Source: Flavobacterium sp. ALJ2 (lineage in GTDB: Bacteria; Bacteroidota; Bacteroidia; Flavobacteriales; Flavobacteriaceae). From it: 64,000 bases of DNA. Shown here one piece after another: positions 8,720 through 17,194 of this stretch. The DNA lies in the NCBI RefSeq assembly GCF_015594725.1, contig NZ_JADNRC010000006.1, forward strand, positions 214,839 to 278,838. The letters run 5' to 3'. How positions within the stretch are numbered: position 1 is the stretch's first letter; each line of letters starts with the position of its first letter. A program made the position numbers and the translations under genes. Under the pieces are notes generated by a model. It was given only the letters and a program-made list of their open reading frames with translations, was not told the origin of the DNA and did no database searches.

Positions 8720-9718
8720 ATGAAAAATTTTAAAATGAAACCTAAGTTTATTGCAATAATAGCGATTGGAATTGGTTTTTTATCATTATCCTGGGGAATT
8801 GTTGGTCATGAACGCATCAATAAAGCCGCAGTTATGGCTCTTCCACGATCATTACAAGTGTTTTTTTATAATCACATAGATTTTATTACACAAGAAGCTT
8901 CTGTACCAGATATTCGCAAATATGCCTTGAATTATAAAGATGAAAATCCTAGACATTATTTTGACATGGAAAATTTTGGTTCTGCAGACAGCTTGCCCAA
9001 AACCCTAGAAGAAGCAAAGAAAAAATACGATGGTAAATTCCTTAACGCAAATGGAATTTTACCTTGGTATATTGAAGATATGATGATTAAACTAACCAAA
9101 GCTTTTAAAGATAAAAATCGTGCAGAAATTTTATTTCTAGCTGCTGATTTAGGTCATTATATTGGTGATGCTCACATGCCATTACATACTTCTGCTAATC
9201 ATGACGGACAATTGACGGATCAAAAAGGAATCCATTCACTTTGGGAAAGCAGACTTCCTGAATTATTTGCTAAAAATTACAAATTAAATGTTCCACAAGC
9301 ACAGTATTATGAAGATGTTCATAAAGCAACTTGGGATATGATTAATGATACACATAGTTTAGTTCAGCCATTATTAGACATTGATAAAAAATTAAGAACT
9401 GCTACTCCTGAAAATCAGATTTTTAAAATGGATACTGATGGAAAAGTTGTGAAAAGTAAATACAATTCGGCTGTTTTCTCTGATGAATATGCTAAGAAAC
9501 TCCACAAAGAGTTAAACGGAATGGTTGAAAGTCAGATGAGAAAAGCAATTACAGCAACTGCAAGTTTTTGGTACACTGCTTGGGTAAATGCAGGAAAACC
9601 TGATTTAAGCGATTTAGATGCTCCTGCGGTTACACAAAGAAACAACCAAGCTTTAAAAGATGATTTGAAATTATTTCAAAGCGGAAATCTTTTCGGAATG
9701 AAAAATCAGAATGACTAA
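8720..9718 (+). CDS. S1/P1-type zinc-dependent nuclease / phospholipase C fold, exported
   Basis: 332 residues. The export signal ends just before WGIVGHERINKAA, where the mature N-terminal Trp and the following His are zinc ligands in this fold. Further ligands: PDIRKY (Asp), GHYIGDAHMPLH (H-x(3)-D-x-H-x(3)-H) and GIHSLWESRL (H-x(3)-E). The spacing fits the tri-zinc site of S1/P1 nucleases and zinc-dependent phospholipase C. The protein probably cleaves single-stranded nucleic acid or phosphodiester substrates in the periplasm or outside the cell. Which substrate is used cannot be told from sequence. Monocistronic, with its own -7 element and a strong terminator. Confidence 0.85.
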   Translation: MKNFKMKPKFIAIIAIGIGFLSLSWGIVGHERINKAAVMALPRSLQVFFYNHIDFITQEASVPDIRKYALNYKDENPRHYFDMENFGSADSLPKTLEEAKKKYDGKFLNANGILPWYIEDMMIKLTKAFKDKNRAEILFLAADLGHYIGDAHMPLHTSANHDGQLTDQKGIHSLWESRLPELFAKNYKLNVPQAQYYEDVHKATWDMINDTHSLVQPLLDIDKKLRTATPENQIFKMDTDGKVVKSKYNSAVFSDEYAKKLHKELNGMVESQMRKAITATASFWYTAWVNAGKPDLSDLDAPAVTQRNNQALKDDLKLFQSGNLFGMKNQND

Positions 9719-9754
9719 GGCGAAAATTAAAAGGGACTAATGTTCTTAGTTACT

Positions 9755-9877
9755 AAGGTTCTGAGAAAGACAAAAAGGCTCAAATTCTATTGAATTTGAG
9801 CCTTTTTTATTGCTTTCACTTTGCGAACTTACCGGTTAAATTTTTAGAACCTTTGAGCCTTTGTACCTCAGAACCTT
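9755..9877. repeat. Long intergenic fold-back around the nuclease terminator
   Basis: AAGGTTCTGAG at 9755-9765 is the exact reverse complement of CTCAGAACCTT at 9867-9877. Between them, words such as 'agaacctttgagcctttg' recur. The right arm reaches into the stop codon of the minus-strand gene. Confidence 0.6.
9772..9808. terminator. Bidirectional terminator between nuclease and LtaS-like genes
   Basis: A perfect 11-bp stem GGCTCAAATTC / GAATTTGAGCC, with A and T runs on both sides, serves the two convergent genes. Confidence 0.9.
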
Positions 9878-11973
9878 TAATTCTTCTCATATTTCTTATT
9901 CTTCAATATATCTGAAGCGGTTTGATAATATGAAATTGTTTCGTTTACCAAATCTGTTCTTTCTTTCGTTAATGGGATCTCATCATAAAAAAATTGATAT
10001 TCAGGTGCAACACCTTCTTTTGGAATTAGCTTTAATTGAAACTGTTTTACCTTTTGCTTTGGTGAAAGTATCGTTAATATATTATCCTTTATCAATCCCA
10101 TGTCCTGATACGTTGCAATAAAAGCTCTTGGCTTATAATCAGATTTTAAAACATCTTCTCCATAAAACTTACTTTCATAGCTAAAGTTTAATAAACCAAA
10201 TAAAGTAGGCATAATATCAATTTGCGACATCAGCGCAGTATACTTCTGAGCAGGAACAAAACCAGGACTAAAAATAAACGCAGGGATTCTATATTTATCA
10301 AGAGGGAGTTCTGTTTTTCCTGCACTCGATGCACAATGATCGGCCACAATTACAAAAACGGTATTTTTAAACCAAGGTTGTTTACTTGCCATTGCAAAAA
10401 ATCTTTTCAGTGCATAATCCGTGTATTTCACCCCTCCATCACGAGATTTTACATCTCCAGGAATATCAATTTTACCATTTGGATACGTAAACGGACGGTG
10501 ATTACTTACTGTCATGATATGATTAAAGAAAGGTTTATTTGCTTTAGCTTCAGCATTCATAATCTTTATTGCTTTATTAGACATGTCTTCATCACAAACA
10601 CCCCAAACATTTGAAAATGTAATTTCATTAGGAGTAAAACTAGATTTATCTACGATATCATAATTATTACCAGCAAAAAAATCTCTCATATTATCAAAAT
10701 AAGCATCACCACCATAAAGATATTTTGTAGTATATCCTTTTTTGATGAAAACGGAACCTGTTGAGAATTTATTCTTATTGTCTTCTCTTTTAACTACACT
10801 TTCTCCTGCTGTGGGAGGAATACACAACGTTACTGCCTCCAAACCACGAACAGTTCTATTTCCAACAGCATATAAATTGGTAAATTCTAAACTTTTATCA
10901 GCCAAACTATCTAGGAAAGGAGTAATATTCTGATCATTACCATATCGCTTCATAAACTCGGCGCTATAACTCTCAATGGTAATTAAAACTACATTTTTAC
11001 GCTTTTCAGCAGAACCACTTTCAATTTTTCGCAAAGTACTTTCACCAGAAATCGTTGGTAATTGTTGTTTTAATATTTCATATGCCTGAGCATTAGGGAT
11101 TGTTTTATAAAATTTAAAATAATCTAAACTACTGTTTTTATAAGCTAAATAAAATTTATATAAACCGTTTGATTGTAGCTCGTTAGAAAATATATTTCCA
11201 GAATTTTCACTTAGTGCCAAGCGCGGAATGACAAATAAAGAAAAAACAAAAAGTATAATATATAATGTTGAAATTTTTATCTTCTCAAAAATTGTAGGGA
11301 TATTATCAATATAAATTCTTGTTCTTTTTACAATAAAATAAGTTACCGTTCCAGCAATTACAAATAAGGCTGAGAATAACGGAATAACAGGATAAGATTG
11401 CATTATATTTCCAATTACTTCATTGGTATAAACCAAATAATTCACTGCAATAAAGTTATATTTTACTCCGAATTCATTCCAGAAAAAATATTCACTAATT
11501 CCATTCTGTAAAATTAGCAATACATATAAAAAGATTACAAATGCAAATAGCCAAAATCTAATTTTATCTCGATAATTGGGAAGGAAAAGTAATAAACCGA
11601 ATAAAAATGCTTTTATACCTATGAATATAAGAACAATTTTAGGCAAAGCACCTCCATACTCATTAAGAATACTTTTGCCACTTGCTACATAAAGAAATAA
11701 AGCTAGAAACACACCAAAAATAATATAACCTGTGGGTTTTAAATATTTAGAATTGGATATAAAAATAAGGTACAACCATAAAAAAATACTGACAACAACA
11801 GAGACAAATACATCTGAAATCAATCCAATGCCAAATATTTTTATTGTATCTGTAAAACCAAAGGACGTTTCGGTTATAGGATGAAAAAATAAAACTAGTC
11901 TTAATACGAAACTTACTAGCAAGTAAAAAAAAGTGAGATAATAAAACGGGGCGAGTTTTTTATATAATGTCAT
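9877..11973 (-). CDS. LTA synthase family sulfatase-fold membrane phosphotransferase
   Basis: 698 residues. Five membrane helices fill about the first 260 residues, followed by an extracytoplasmic sulfatase/alkaline-phosphatase-fold domain. VLITIESYSAEFMKRYG supplies the metal-binding Glu, NRTVRG the catalytic Thr, and VFVIVADHCASS the Asp-His pair. The start is placed at the ATG 11973. A TTG at 11991 would add six residues but overlaps the -7 promoter element. LtaS enzymes transfer glycerol phosphate and EptA-type relatives transfer phosphoethanolamine to lipid A. In a Gram-negative without teichoic acid, an envelope phosphotransferase or phosphatase role is more likely. It is divergent from an OmpR-type two-component system, with a PmrA-like box between them. 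Confidence 0.85.
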   Translation of the reverse strand: MTLYKKLAPFYYLTFFYLLVSFVLRLVLFFHPITETSFGFTDTIKIFGIGLISDVFVSVVVSIFLWLYLIFISNSKYLKPTGYIIFGVFLALFLYVASGKSILNEYGGALPKIVLIFIGIKAFLFGLLLFLPNYRDKIRFWLFAFVIFLYVLLILQNGISEYFFWNEFGVKYNFIAVNYLVYTNEVIGNIMQSYPVIPLFSALFVIAGTVTYFIVKRTRIYIDNIPTIFEKIKISTLYIILFVFSLFVIPRLALSENSGNIFSNELQSNGLYKFYLAYKNSSLDYFKFYKTIPNAQAYEILKQQLPTISGESTLRKIESGSAEKRKNVVLITIESYSAEFMKRYGNDQNITPFLDSLADKSLEFTNLYAVGNRTVRGLEAVTLCIPPTAGESVVKREDNKNKFSTGSVFIKKGYTTKYLYGGDAYFDNMRDFFAGNNYDIVDKSSFTPNEITFSNVWGVCDEDMSNKAIKIMNAEAKANKPFFNHIMTVSNHRPFTYPNGKIDIPGDVKSRDGGVKYTDYALKRFFAMASKQPWFKNTVFVIVADHCASSAGKTELPLDKYRIPAFIFSPGFVPAQKYTALMSQIDIMPTLFGLLNFSYESKFYGEDVLKSDYKPRAFIATYQDMGLIKDNILTILSPKQKVKQFQLKLIPKEGVAPEYQFFYDEIPLTKERTDLVNETISYYQTASDILKNKKYEKN

Positions 11974-11988
11974 ATTAAAAATTTGTTG

Positions 11989-11996
11989 CAAATTTA
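11989..11996 (-). promoter_or_regulatory. -7 element for the LtaS-like gene
   Basis: On the minus strand TAAATTTG, an exact TAnnTTTG, lies 15 bases before the ATG at 11973. This supports that start over the TTG at 11991. Confidence 0.5.
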
Positions 11997-12046
11997 ACTG
12001 TTTCTCCTTCTTGACTATTAACCTAATCTTTTGCGTAACTTAGCAT

Positions 12047-12069
12047 TACCTTAAGATTGTCTTAAGGTA
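12047..12069. promoter_or_regulatory. PmrA-like response-regulator box (CTTAAG-N5-CTTAAG)
   Basis: Two CTTAAG half-sites (12050-12055, 12061-12066) are 11 bp apart, one helical turn. They sit within a perfect 10-bp inverted repeat TACCTTAAGA / TCTTAAGGTA. The spacing equals the known PmrA/BasR and related OmpR-family site. It lies about 50 bp upstream of the minus-strand -7 element and about 95 bp upstream of the plus-strand promoter. Confidence 0.6.
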
Positions 12070-12163
12070 CTACATTTTTATCTATTTTAACAAATGTTAA
12101 ATATATTAATTTTTATGAGTATTATTCGTGTGAAATATATTTTCAATCAGAAATAACAAGTCA

Positions 12164-12195
12164 TTGCTAACACAATCCAAAAACATTTATCTTTG
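12164..12195 (+). promoter_or_regulatory. Promoter of the two-component operon
   Basis: TTG at 12164-12166, 21 bases, then TATCTTTG at 12188-12195, an exact match to the -33/-7 pattern of Bacteroidota. The 5' leader to the ATG at 12271 is about 70 bases. Confidence 0.6.
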
Positions 12196-12270
12196 AAAGT
12201 AGTAAACCTACTTATTAATAAATTTTATAGTAGGATATATAAATAAGTTTAAAACACAAATAAAATAAAA

Positions 12271-12933
12271 ATGCATATTTTAATAGTCGAAGATGAAGCT
12301 GGCATTGTGCAATTTCTTAAACAAGGTTTAGAAGAGGAAGGGTATAAAATAACTACTGCTGCAGATGGGGTAGCTGGCTTTGAATTAACTCAAAAGCAAA
12401 AATATGATCTAATTTTACTGGATTGGATGCTTCCTAAAATAAATGGGTTAGATTTATGCAAAGCCATTAGGATTAAAGACACTACAACGCCAATAATCTT
12501 CTTGACTGCAAAAGATACTATCCTTGAAACTATTGAAGGATTAAAAGCAGGTGCAAATGATTATATAAAAAAACCATTTAGTTTTGAAGAGTTGATTGAA
12601 CGAATAAAAATCCATTTCAGAAACCAAAAAACTCCAGAGATACTTACACTTGGAACTATTAAAATTAATTTAGCACAACATACTGTTTGCAGTAATGGTA
12701 TTGAAGTGTCGCTTACACAAAGGGAATTTGAATTATTAACTTATTTGGTTAAGAATAAAGGAAACGTATGCACTCGAAATCAAATACTACAAGCAGTATG
12801 GCAAATTAATTTTGAATATGATACGAGTGTTATTGATGTTTTTATGAACGCAATTAGAAAAAAATTAAATTTAAAAATCGAAGAAGACTACATAAAAACA
12901 ATTCGAGGTATTGGTTACATCGCAAACGACTAA
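12271..12933 (+). CDS. OmpR/PhoB family response regulator
   Basis: 220 residues. Receiver domain residues 1-115: acidic pocket E7/D8, phospho-acceptor D51 in LILLDWMLP, conserved Thr in IIFLTAKD and Lys in YIKKPF. The C-terminal winged-helix DNA-binding domain (about 125-218) is of the OmpR/PhoB type and ends in IKTIRGIGYIAND. The histidine kinase starts 5 bases after the stop. The subgroup resembles PmrA/QseB/CusR-type regulators that bind paired direct half-sites. A CTTAAG-N5-CTTAAG site lies about 200 bp upstream, between this gene and the divergent LtaS-like gene. Autoregulation and control of that gene are inferred. Confidence 0.93.
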   Translation: MHILIVEDEAGIVQFLKQGLEEEGYKITTAADGVAGFELTQKQKYDLILLDWMLPKINGLDLCKAIRIKDTTTPIIFLTAKDTILETIEGLKAGANDYIKKPFSFEELIERIKIHFRNQKTPEILTLGTIKINLAQHTVCSNGIEVSLTQREFELLTYLVKNKGNVCTRNQILQAVWQINFEYDTSVIDVFMNAIRKKLNLKIEEDYIKTIRGIGYIAND

Positions 12934-12938
12934 TTTAG

Positions 12939-14333
12939 ATGCTACAATTTTCATTTAAGGACCGAATCGCGTTTAATTATATTGCGATCACTGCATTATT
13001 AATTTTTGTAGTGTTTTTTACTATTTATACAATCGTAAAACAAAATGTTTACAGTCATATCGATAATGATATCATAGTAGAAATTAAAAATCATTTAGAT
13101 GAGATACATGTTAAAAACGGCATTCTAACTTTGATTGATGTAGAGGAGTGGAATGAACGAGAACACAATACTGTTGACTTAAATCCAGTTTTTGTTCAGT
13201 TTTTGGATTTAAATGGAGTAATTATAGAAAAATCGCCTAATTTAAAATCCGAAATCTTATCTTTTCATGGTCAAAAGGAAAATTACGAATTATTTAATAC
13301 AAAGTTGCTAGACAATATTATTAGACAAATACAAGTACCCATTTATGTAGAAAATAAAAAAATAGGAACCTTAATGATCGCCATGTCCTTAACAGATTCT
13401 ACAATGGTCCTCGATAACCTGTTCTATATTTTAGTTGTTGCTTTTCCACTTATTTTGATAGTATTATTTTTTATCGCAAGATTTTTTGCTGGCAGAAGTA
13501 TTAAGCCTATTAATGCTATTATCAAAACATCAAATAGTATTACTAAAGATAATTTAAAAACCAGAATTCCATTACCTGTAAATCGAGATGAATTATATAT
13601 CTTATCAAAAACAATAAACAGTTTATTAGATAGAATAGAGAACGCTCTTGAAAGAGAAAAACAATTTACATCAGATGCTTCCCATGAATTAAGAACACCT
13701 CTAACAATAATTAAAGGCACACTTGAAGTTTTGATACGTAAACCGCGTGATAATAAAGAGTATGAAGAAAAAGTAAACTTCTGTATTTCTGAAATTGACC
13801 GACTGAATACATTAGTAGATCAATTGTTATTATTGGCTCGATTTGAAAATAAGGATCCTTATTTAAAGAAAGAAAAAGTATATTTAAATGCTTTAATTTT
13901 AGATACAATTTCGCGACATTCAAATACAATACAATCTAAAAAGATTCACATTTCAACAAAACTTCAAAAAAATTATTGTTTAAATACAGATACTTATTTA
14001 CTTACTATAATCCTTAATAACTTAATTTCTAATGCACTAAAATATTCTAAACAAGATGGTAAGTTAGATATTATTGTAACAGATGTTTTAAATGGAGTCG
14101 AATGTCAGATTATCGATTACGGGATAGGAATTCCATCTGAAGATATACAAAAAGTATTCAATCAATTTTTCCGCTCACATGCAGAATTACATCCCGAGAT
14201 AAAAGGAATTGGCTTAGGATTATCTATTGTAAAAAAAATAAGTACATTATTAGATATTCCAATTATGATTTCAAGTAAATTAAATGAAGGAACAGTTGTA
14301 AAACTACTTTTTCAAAAAAACTCACCCAATTAA
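12939..14333 (+). CDS. Sensor histidine kinase, HAMP-type
   Basis: 464 residues. Two membrane helices (about 12-32 and 160-182) bracket a periplasmic domain of about 125 residues. Then come a HAMP linker (IKPINAIIKTSNSITKDN), the H-box HELRTPL with H249 as phosphorylation site, the N-box NNLISNALKYS, the G1 box DYGIGIP and the G2 box GIGLGLSIVKK. All are intact, so it should be an active kinase for the preceding response regulator. The periplasmic domain contains an EWNE stretch, formally the ExxE pattern used by PmrB to sense iron. One occurrence is weak evidence, so the signal stays unknown. Confidence 0.93.
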   Translation: MLQFSFKDRIAFNYIAITALLIFVVFFTIYTIVKQNVYSHIDNDIIVEIKNHLDEIHVKNGILTLIDVEEWNEREHNTVDLNPVFVQFLDLNGVIIEKSPNLKSEILSFHGQKENYELFNTKLLDNIIRQIQVPIYVENKKIGTLMIAMSLTDSTMVLDNLFYILVVAFPLILIVLFFIARFFAGRSIKPINAIIKTSNSITKDNLKTRIPLPVNRDELYILSKTINSLLDRIENALEREKQFTSDASHELRTPLTIIKGTLEVLIRKPRDNKEYEEKVNFCISEIDRLNTLVDQLLLLARFENKDPYLKKEKVYLNALILDTISRHSNTIQSKKIHISTKLQKNYCLNTDTYLLTIILNNLISNALKYSKQDGKLDIIVTDVLNGVECQIIDYGIGIPSEDIQKVFNQFFRSHAELHPEIKGIGLGLSIVKKISTLLDIPIMISSKLNEGTVVKLLFQKNSPN

Positions 14334-14443
14334 AACTTAACAAAGCAAGTGTAATTTATCTAAACAAATAGCAATGATTGTAGATTATCATCTAGGAGAA
14401 TTACTAAATTTAACAATAAAATCATTTTAAGTTAAATTAAAAA

Positions 14444-14475
14444 TTGCTTATTAATTAATTTATCCTTTATATTTG
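14444..14475 (+). promoter_or_regulatory. Promoter of the histidine operon
   Basis: TTG at 14444-14446, 21 bases, TATATTTG at 14468-14475. It has the same spacing as the two-component promoter and lies about 31 bases upstream of the his leader peptide ATG. Confidence 0.65.
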
Positions 14476-14506
14476 CAAACGAAACAAAGAAAAAACAAAT
14501 CAAGTT

Positions 14507-14566
14507 ATGTCATTAATTCAATTACATCATCATCATTTTCATTATTGCTCTCAAGCGATGTGTTAA
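14507..14566 (+). CDS. hisL: Histidine operon leader peptide
   Basis: A 19-codon reading frame, MSLIQLHHHHFHYCSQAMC, with four consecutive His codons and a fifth two codons later (four of the five are CAT in one block). It starts shortly after the his promoter and is followed after 27 bases by a strong terminator and then hisG. This is the arrangement of a ribosome-mediated attenuator. Scarcity of charged tRNA-His would stall the ribosome on the CAT run and favour an anti-terminator pairing. The anti-terminator partner sequence was not resolved by eye. Confidence 0.85.
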   Translation: MSLIQLHHHHFHYCSQAMC

Positions 14567-14593
14567 TGGTATGCATGTAAATCATCATATTTT

Positions 14594-14626
14594 AAAACCC
14601 GTTTGAGTACTCAAACGGGTTTTTTT
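14594..14626 (+). terminator. Attenuator terminator of the his operon
   Basis: A near-perfect palindrome centred on GAGT/ACTC (arms AAAACCCGTTTGAGT and its complement), ending in a T run. It lies between leader peptide and hisG. Confidence 0.85.
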
Positions 14627-14675
14627 GTACCCAATTCTTTGTACTCAAACTATTAATTTAATCCAAAAAACTAAA

Positions 14676-15533
14676 ATGAGTACGTTAAAAATTGCAATTC
14701 AAAAATCAGGTCGTTTAAACGAAGAAAGCATTCAAATTTTAAAAGATTGCGGCATTTCGATAGACAACGGTAACGACCAACTAAAAGCCGAAGCCACTAA
14801 TTTTCCGTTAGAGGTTTTATTTCTAAGAAATTCTGATATCCCACAATATTTAATTGATGGCGTTGTAGATGCGGCCATTGTTGGAGATAACTTATTAGTC
14901 GAAAAAGGAAAAGGAATTCAAATCGCACAAAAATTAGGTTTTTCTAAATGCAAAGTTTCAGTTGCAGTACCTAAAGCTTTTGAATATAACTCTATCAATG
15001 ACCTTAACGGATTGCGTATTGCAACTTCATATCCTAACACAGTTACTGATTACTTTAATTCATTCGGATTATCTGTAGATATACACCAAATTTCCGGTTC
15101 TGTAGAAATCGCTCCAAATATAGGTCTTGCCGATGCTATTGTAGATATTGTATCAAGCGGAAGTACCTTGTTTAAAAACAACCTGAAAGAAGTAGAAATA
15201 ATTCTAAAAAGTGAAGCTGTCCTTGCAGTTTCTCCAAAGATAAATCCTGAGAATCAAAAATTAATAGATACTCTAAAATTCAGAATAGAATCAGTTCTTA
15301 GAGCCAGAAAATCAAGATATATCTTGATGAATATTCCGAATGATAAAATCAAAGACGTAGGTAAAATACTTCCTGTTCTACGAAGCCTTACCGTATTACC
15401 ACTAGCACAAGAAGGGTGGAGTAGTGTACACTCAGTAATAGACAAAGACACTTTTTGGGACGTAATCGATCAGTTAAAAGATGTTGGTGCAGAAGGAATT
15501 TTGGTATGTCCAATTGAGAAAATGGTACTTTAA
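14676..15533 (+). CDS. hisG: ATP phosphoribosyltransferase, long form
   Basis: 285 residues from the ATG at 14676. An apparent longer frame from 14625 begins inside the terminator and is rejected. Catalyses ATP + PRPP condensation, the first step of histidine synthesis. The opening LKIAIQKSGRLNEES, the GDNLL stretch and the PRPP-binding region DIVSSGSTL are typical of HisG. The length and the C-terminal SVIDKDTFWDVIDQLKDVGAEGILV segment show the long HisG form with its own histidine-binding regulatory domain, so no HisZ is needed. This gives feedback inhibition on top of the leader attenuation. Confidence 0.96.
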   Translation: MSTLKIAIQKSGRLNEESIQILKDCGISIDNGNDQLKAEATNFPLEVLFLRNSDIPQYLIDGVVDAAIVGDNLLVEKGKGIQIAQKLGFSKCKVSVAVPKAFEYNSINDLNGLRIATSYPNTVTDYFNSFGLSVDIHQISGSVEIAPNIGLADAIVDIVSSGSTLFKNNLKEVEIILKSEAVLAVSPKINPENQKLIDTLKFRIESVLRARKSRYILMNIPNDKIKDVGKILPVLRSLTVLPLAQEGWSSVHSVIDKDTFWDVIDQLKDVGAEGILVCPIEKMVL

Positions 15534-15748
15534 CTCGTTGGGTATAATTAATTCAAACACATAGAAACATAGGTTTTGTACGCTCAAAAAAGGATTACAC
15601 TTATTTTTAAATACACATAGCTAGCTTTGTGAAAAAAAAAAAAAGATATGCTTCAATACTTAAAAGCCTTAAGATTAAAGTATAATACAAATAAAAAACA
15701 GATTCTAATTGCTTAGAGCCTAAGGCCTAAAGCATAATGTAAAAAATA

Positions 15749-17074
15749 ATGAACAAAATATACAACCCCGCAGCTGAAACTTGGTCGGAAATATTAAAAA
15801 GACCAACCAAAACGATTGATGATATCGAAGTTACAGTTAAAGAAATCTTTAAAGAAATACAGAAAAAAGGAGATGAAGCAATCACGAAATACACTTCTAT
15901 CTTTGATGGTATTACTTTAGAAACTAATGAAGTATCGCAAGAGGAAATAAAGGAAGCCATAATTTCAATATCAGAAGAACTAAAAGAGGCAATTCAGCTA
16001 GCAAAAAACAATATTTATAAATTCCACTCAGCACAAAAAACGGAAAGAATAACAATTGAAACCACTGAAGGAGTCAATTGCTGGCAAGAAAAAAGACCTA
16101 TTCAAAAAATTGGGTTATATATCCCTGGAGGCACTGCACCTTTATTCTCTACAGTTTTAATGCTTGCAGTACCAGCAGCAATAGCAGGTTGCAATGAAAT
16201 CGTTTTGTGTTCACCACCTGATAAAAATGGAAAAATAAATCCTGCCATATTATATGCCGCAAATTTATGTGGCGTTACAAAAATCATAAAGGTAGGAGGG
16301 ATTCAAGCCATTGCAGGAATGACCTTTGGTACTGAAACTATCCCTAAAGTATATAAGATATTTGGCCCAGGAAATCAATTTGTAACCGTAGCAAAACAAT
16401 TAGCAACACAGTTTGGTGTAGCGATAGATATGCCAGCTGGCCCATCAGAATTATTAGTAGTTGCCGATGATAGTGCAGTTCCCGCTTTTGTAGCTTCCGA
16501 TTTATTATCGCAAGCAGAACACGGAACAGATAGTCAGGTCATTCTAGTTTCTACATCTAAAACTCTGATTAATGCTGTAGAAAACGAAATTCAATCACAA
16601 ATTGCTGATTTACCAAGAAAAACAATCGCCGAAAAAGCGATTGCAAATTCAAAATTGATTTTTGTCGAAAGCAATACAGTTGCTCTAGAATTAATTAATG
16701 AATATGGACCAGAACACTTTATTATCTGCACCGAAAATGATGATTTTTATTCGGATGGAATCTATAACGCAGGTTCCGTTTTTATTGGCAATTATACACC
16801 CGAAAGCGCTGGAGATTACGCATCAGGAACCAATCATACCTTACCAACAAATGGATATGCCAAGAATTACAGCGGAGTAAATCTAGATAGCTTTATGAAA
16901 TCGATGACATTCCAGAAGATAACCGAAAAAGGAATTCAGAATATCGGAAAAGCAATAGAAGTTATGGCAGAAGCTGAAGGATTACAAGCACATAAAAATG
17001 CAGTGACTTTGAGATTGGCTGAGATAGAGTATAGAAAATCGAAGCAAGAGAATAGAGTTAAGACTAGACGGTAA
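15749..17074 (+). CDS. hisD: Histidinol dehydrogenase
   Basis: 441 residues. Zinc- and NAD-dependent, converts histidinol to histidine in the last two steps. Visible hallmarks: GLYIPGGTAPLFSTVLM, PAGPSELLVVAD, SQAEHGTDSQV (Gln/His zinc ligands) and NEYGPEHFII (catalytic Glu-His), then GNYTPESAGDYASGTNHTLPT. The 215-base gap after hisG holds an A-run and degenerate repeats but no gene. The C-terminus ends in a short basic tail (SKQENRVKTRR). Confidence 0.96.
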   Translation: MNKIYNPAAETWSEILKRPTKTIDDIEVTVKEIFKEIQKKGDEAITKYTSIFDGITLETNEVSQEEIKEAIISISEELKEAIQLAKNNIYKFHSAQKTERITIETTEGVNCWQEKRPIQKIGLYIPGGTAPLFSTVLMLAVPAAIAGCNEIVLCSPPDKNGKINPAILYAANLCGVTKIIKVGGIQAIAGMTFGTETIPKVYKIFGPGNQFVTVAKQLATQFGVAIDMPAGPSELLVVADDSAVPAFVASDLLSQAEHGTDSQVILVSTSKTLINAVENEIQSQIADLPRKTIAEKAIANSKLIFVESNTVALELINEYGPEHFIICTENDDFYSDGIYNAGSVFIGNYTPESAGDYASGTNHTLPTNGYAKNYSGVNLDSFMKSMTFQKITEKGIQNIGKAIEVMAEAEGLQAHKNAVTLRLAEIEYRKSKQENRVKTRR

Positions 17075-17194
17075 ATAAATGGATTAAAAAAATTTAGAGT
17101 AAAGACTATATAATAATATTTTGGAACAATCGAAATGTCTGTTCACTTGTTTCTATTAGTCTTGTCTCTTGCCTCTATAAATAAAAAGAACAAC

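Noticed and set aside
10222..10614. 130-codon plus-strand frame inside the LtaS-like gene
   Set aside because: It is antisense to conserved sulfatase-domain coding sequence; its composition follows from the opposite strand.
15629..15643. Run of about 14 A between hisG and hisD
   Set aside because: Possible slippage tract but in non-coding sequence with no frame to switch; not enough to call a regulatory element.
17135..17194. Hydrophobic N-terminal extension of HisC (MSVHLFLLVLSLASI)
   Set aside because: Looks like a signal peptide, but HisC is cytoplasmic and family alignment begins at MENFDINALV; chance open frame in the spacer.
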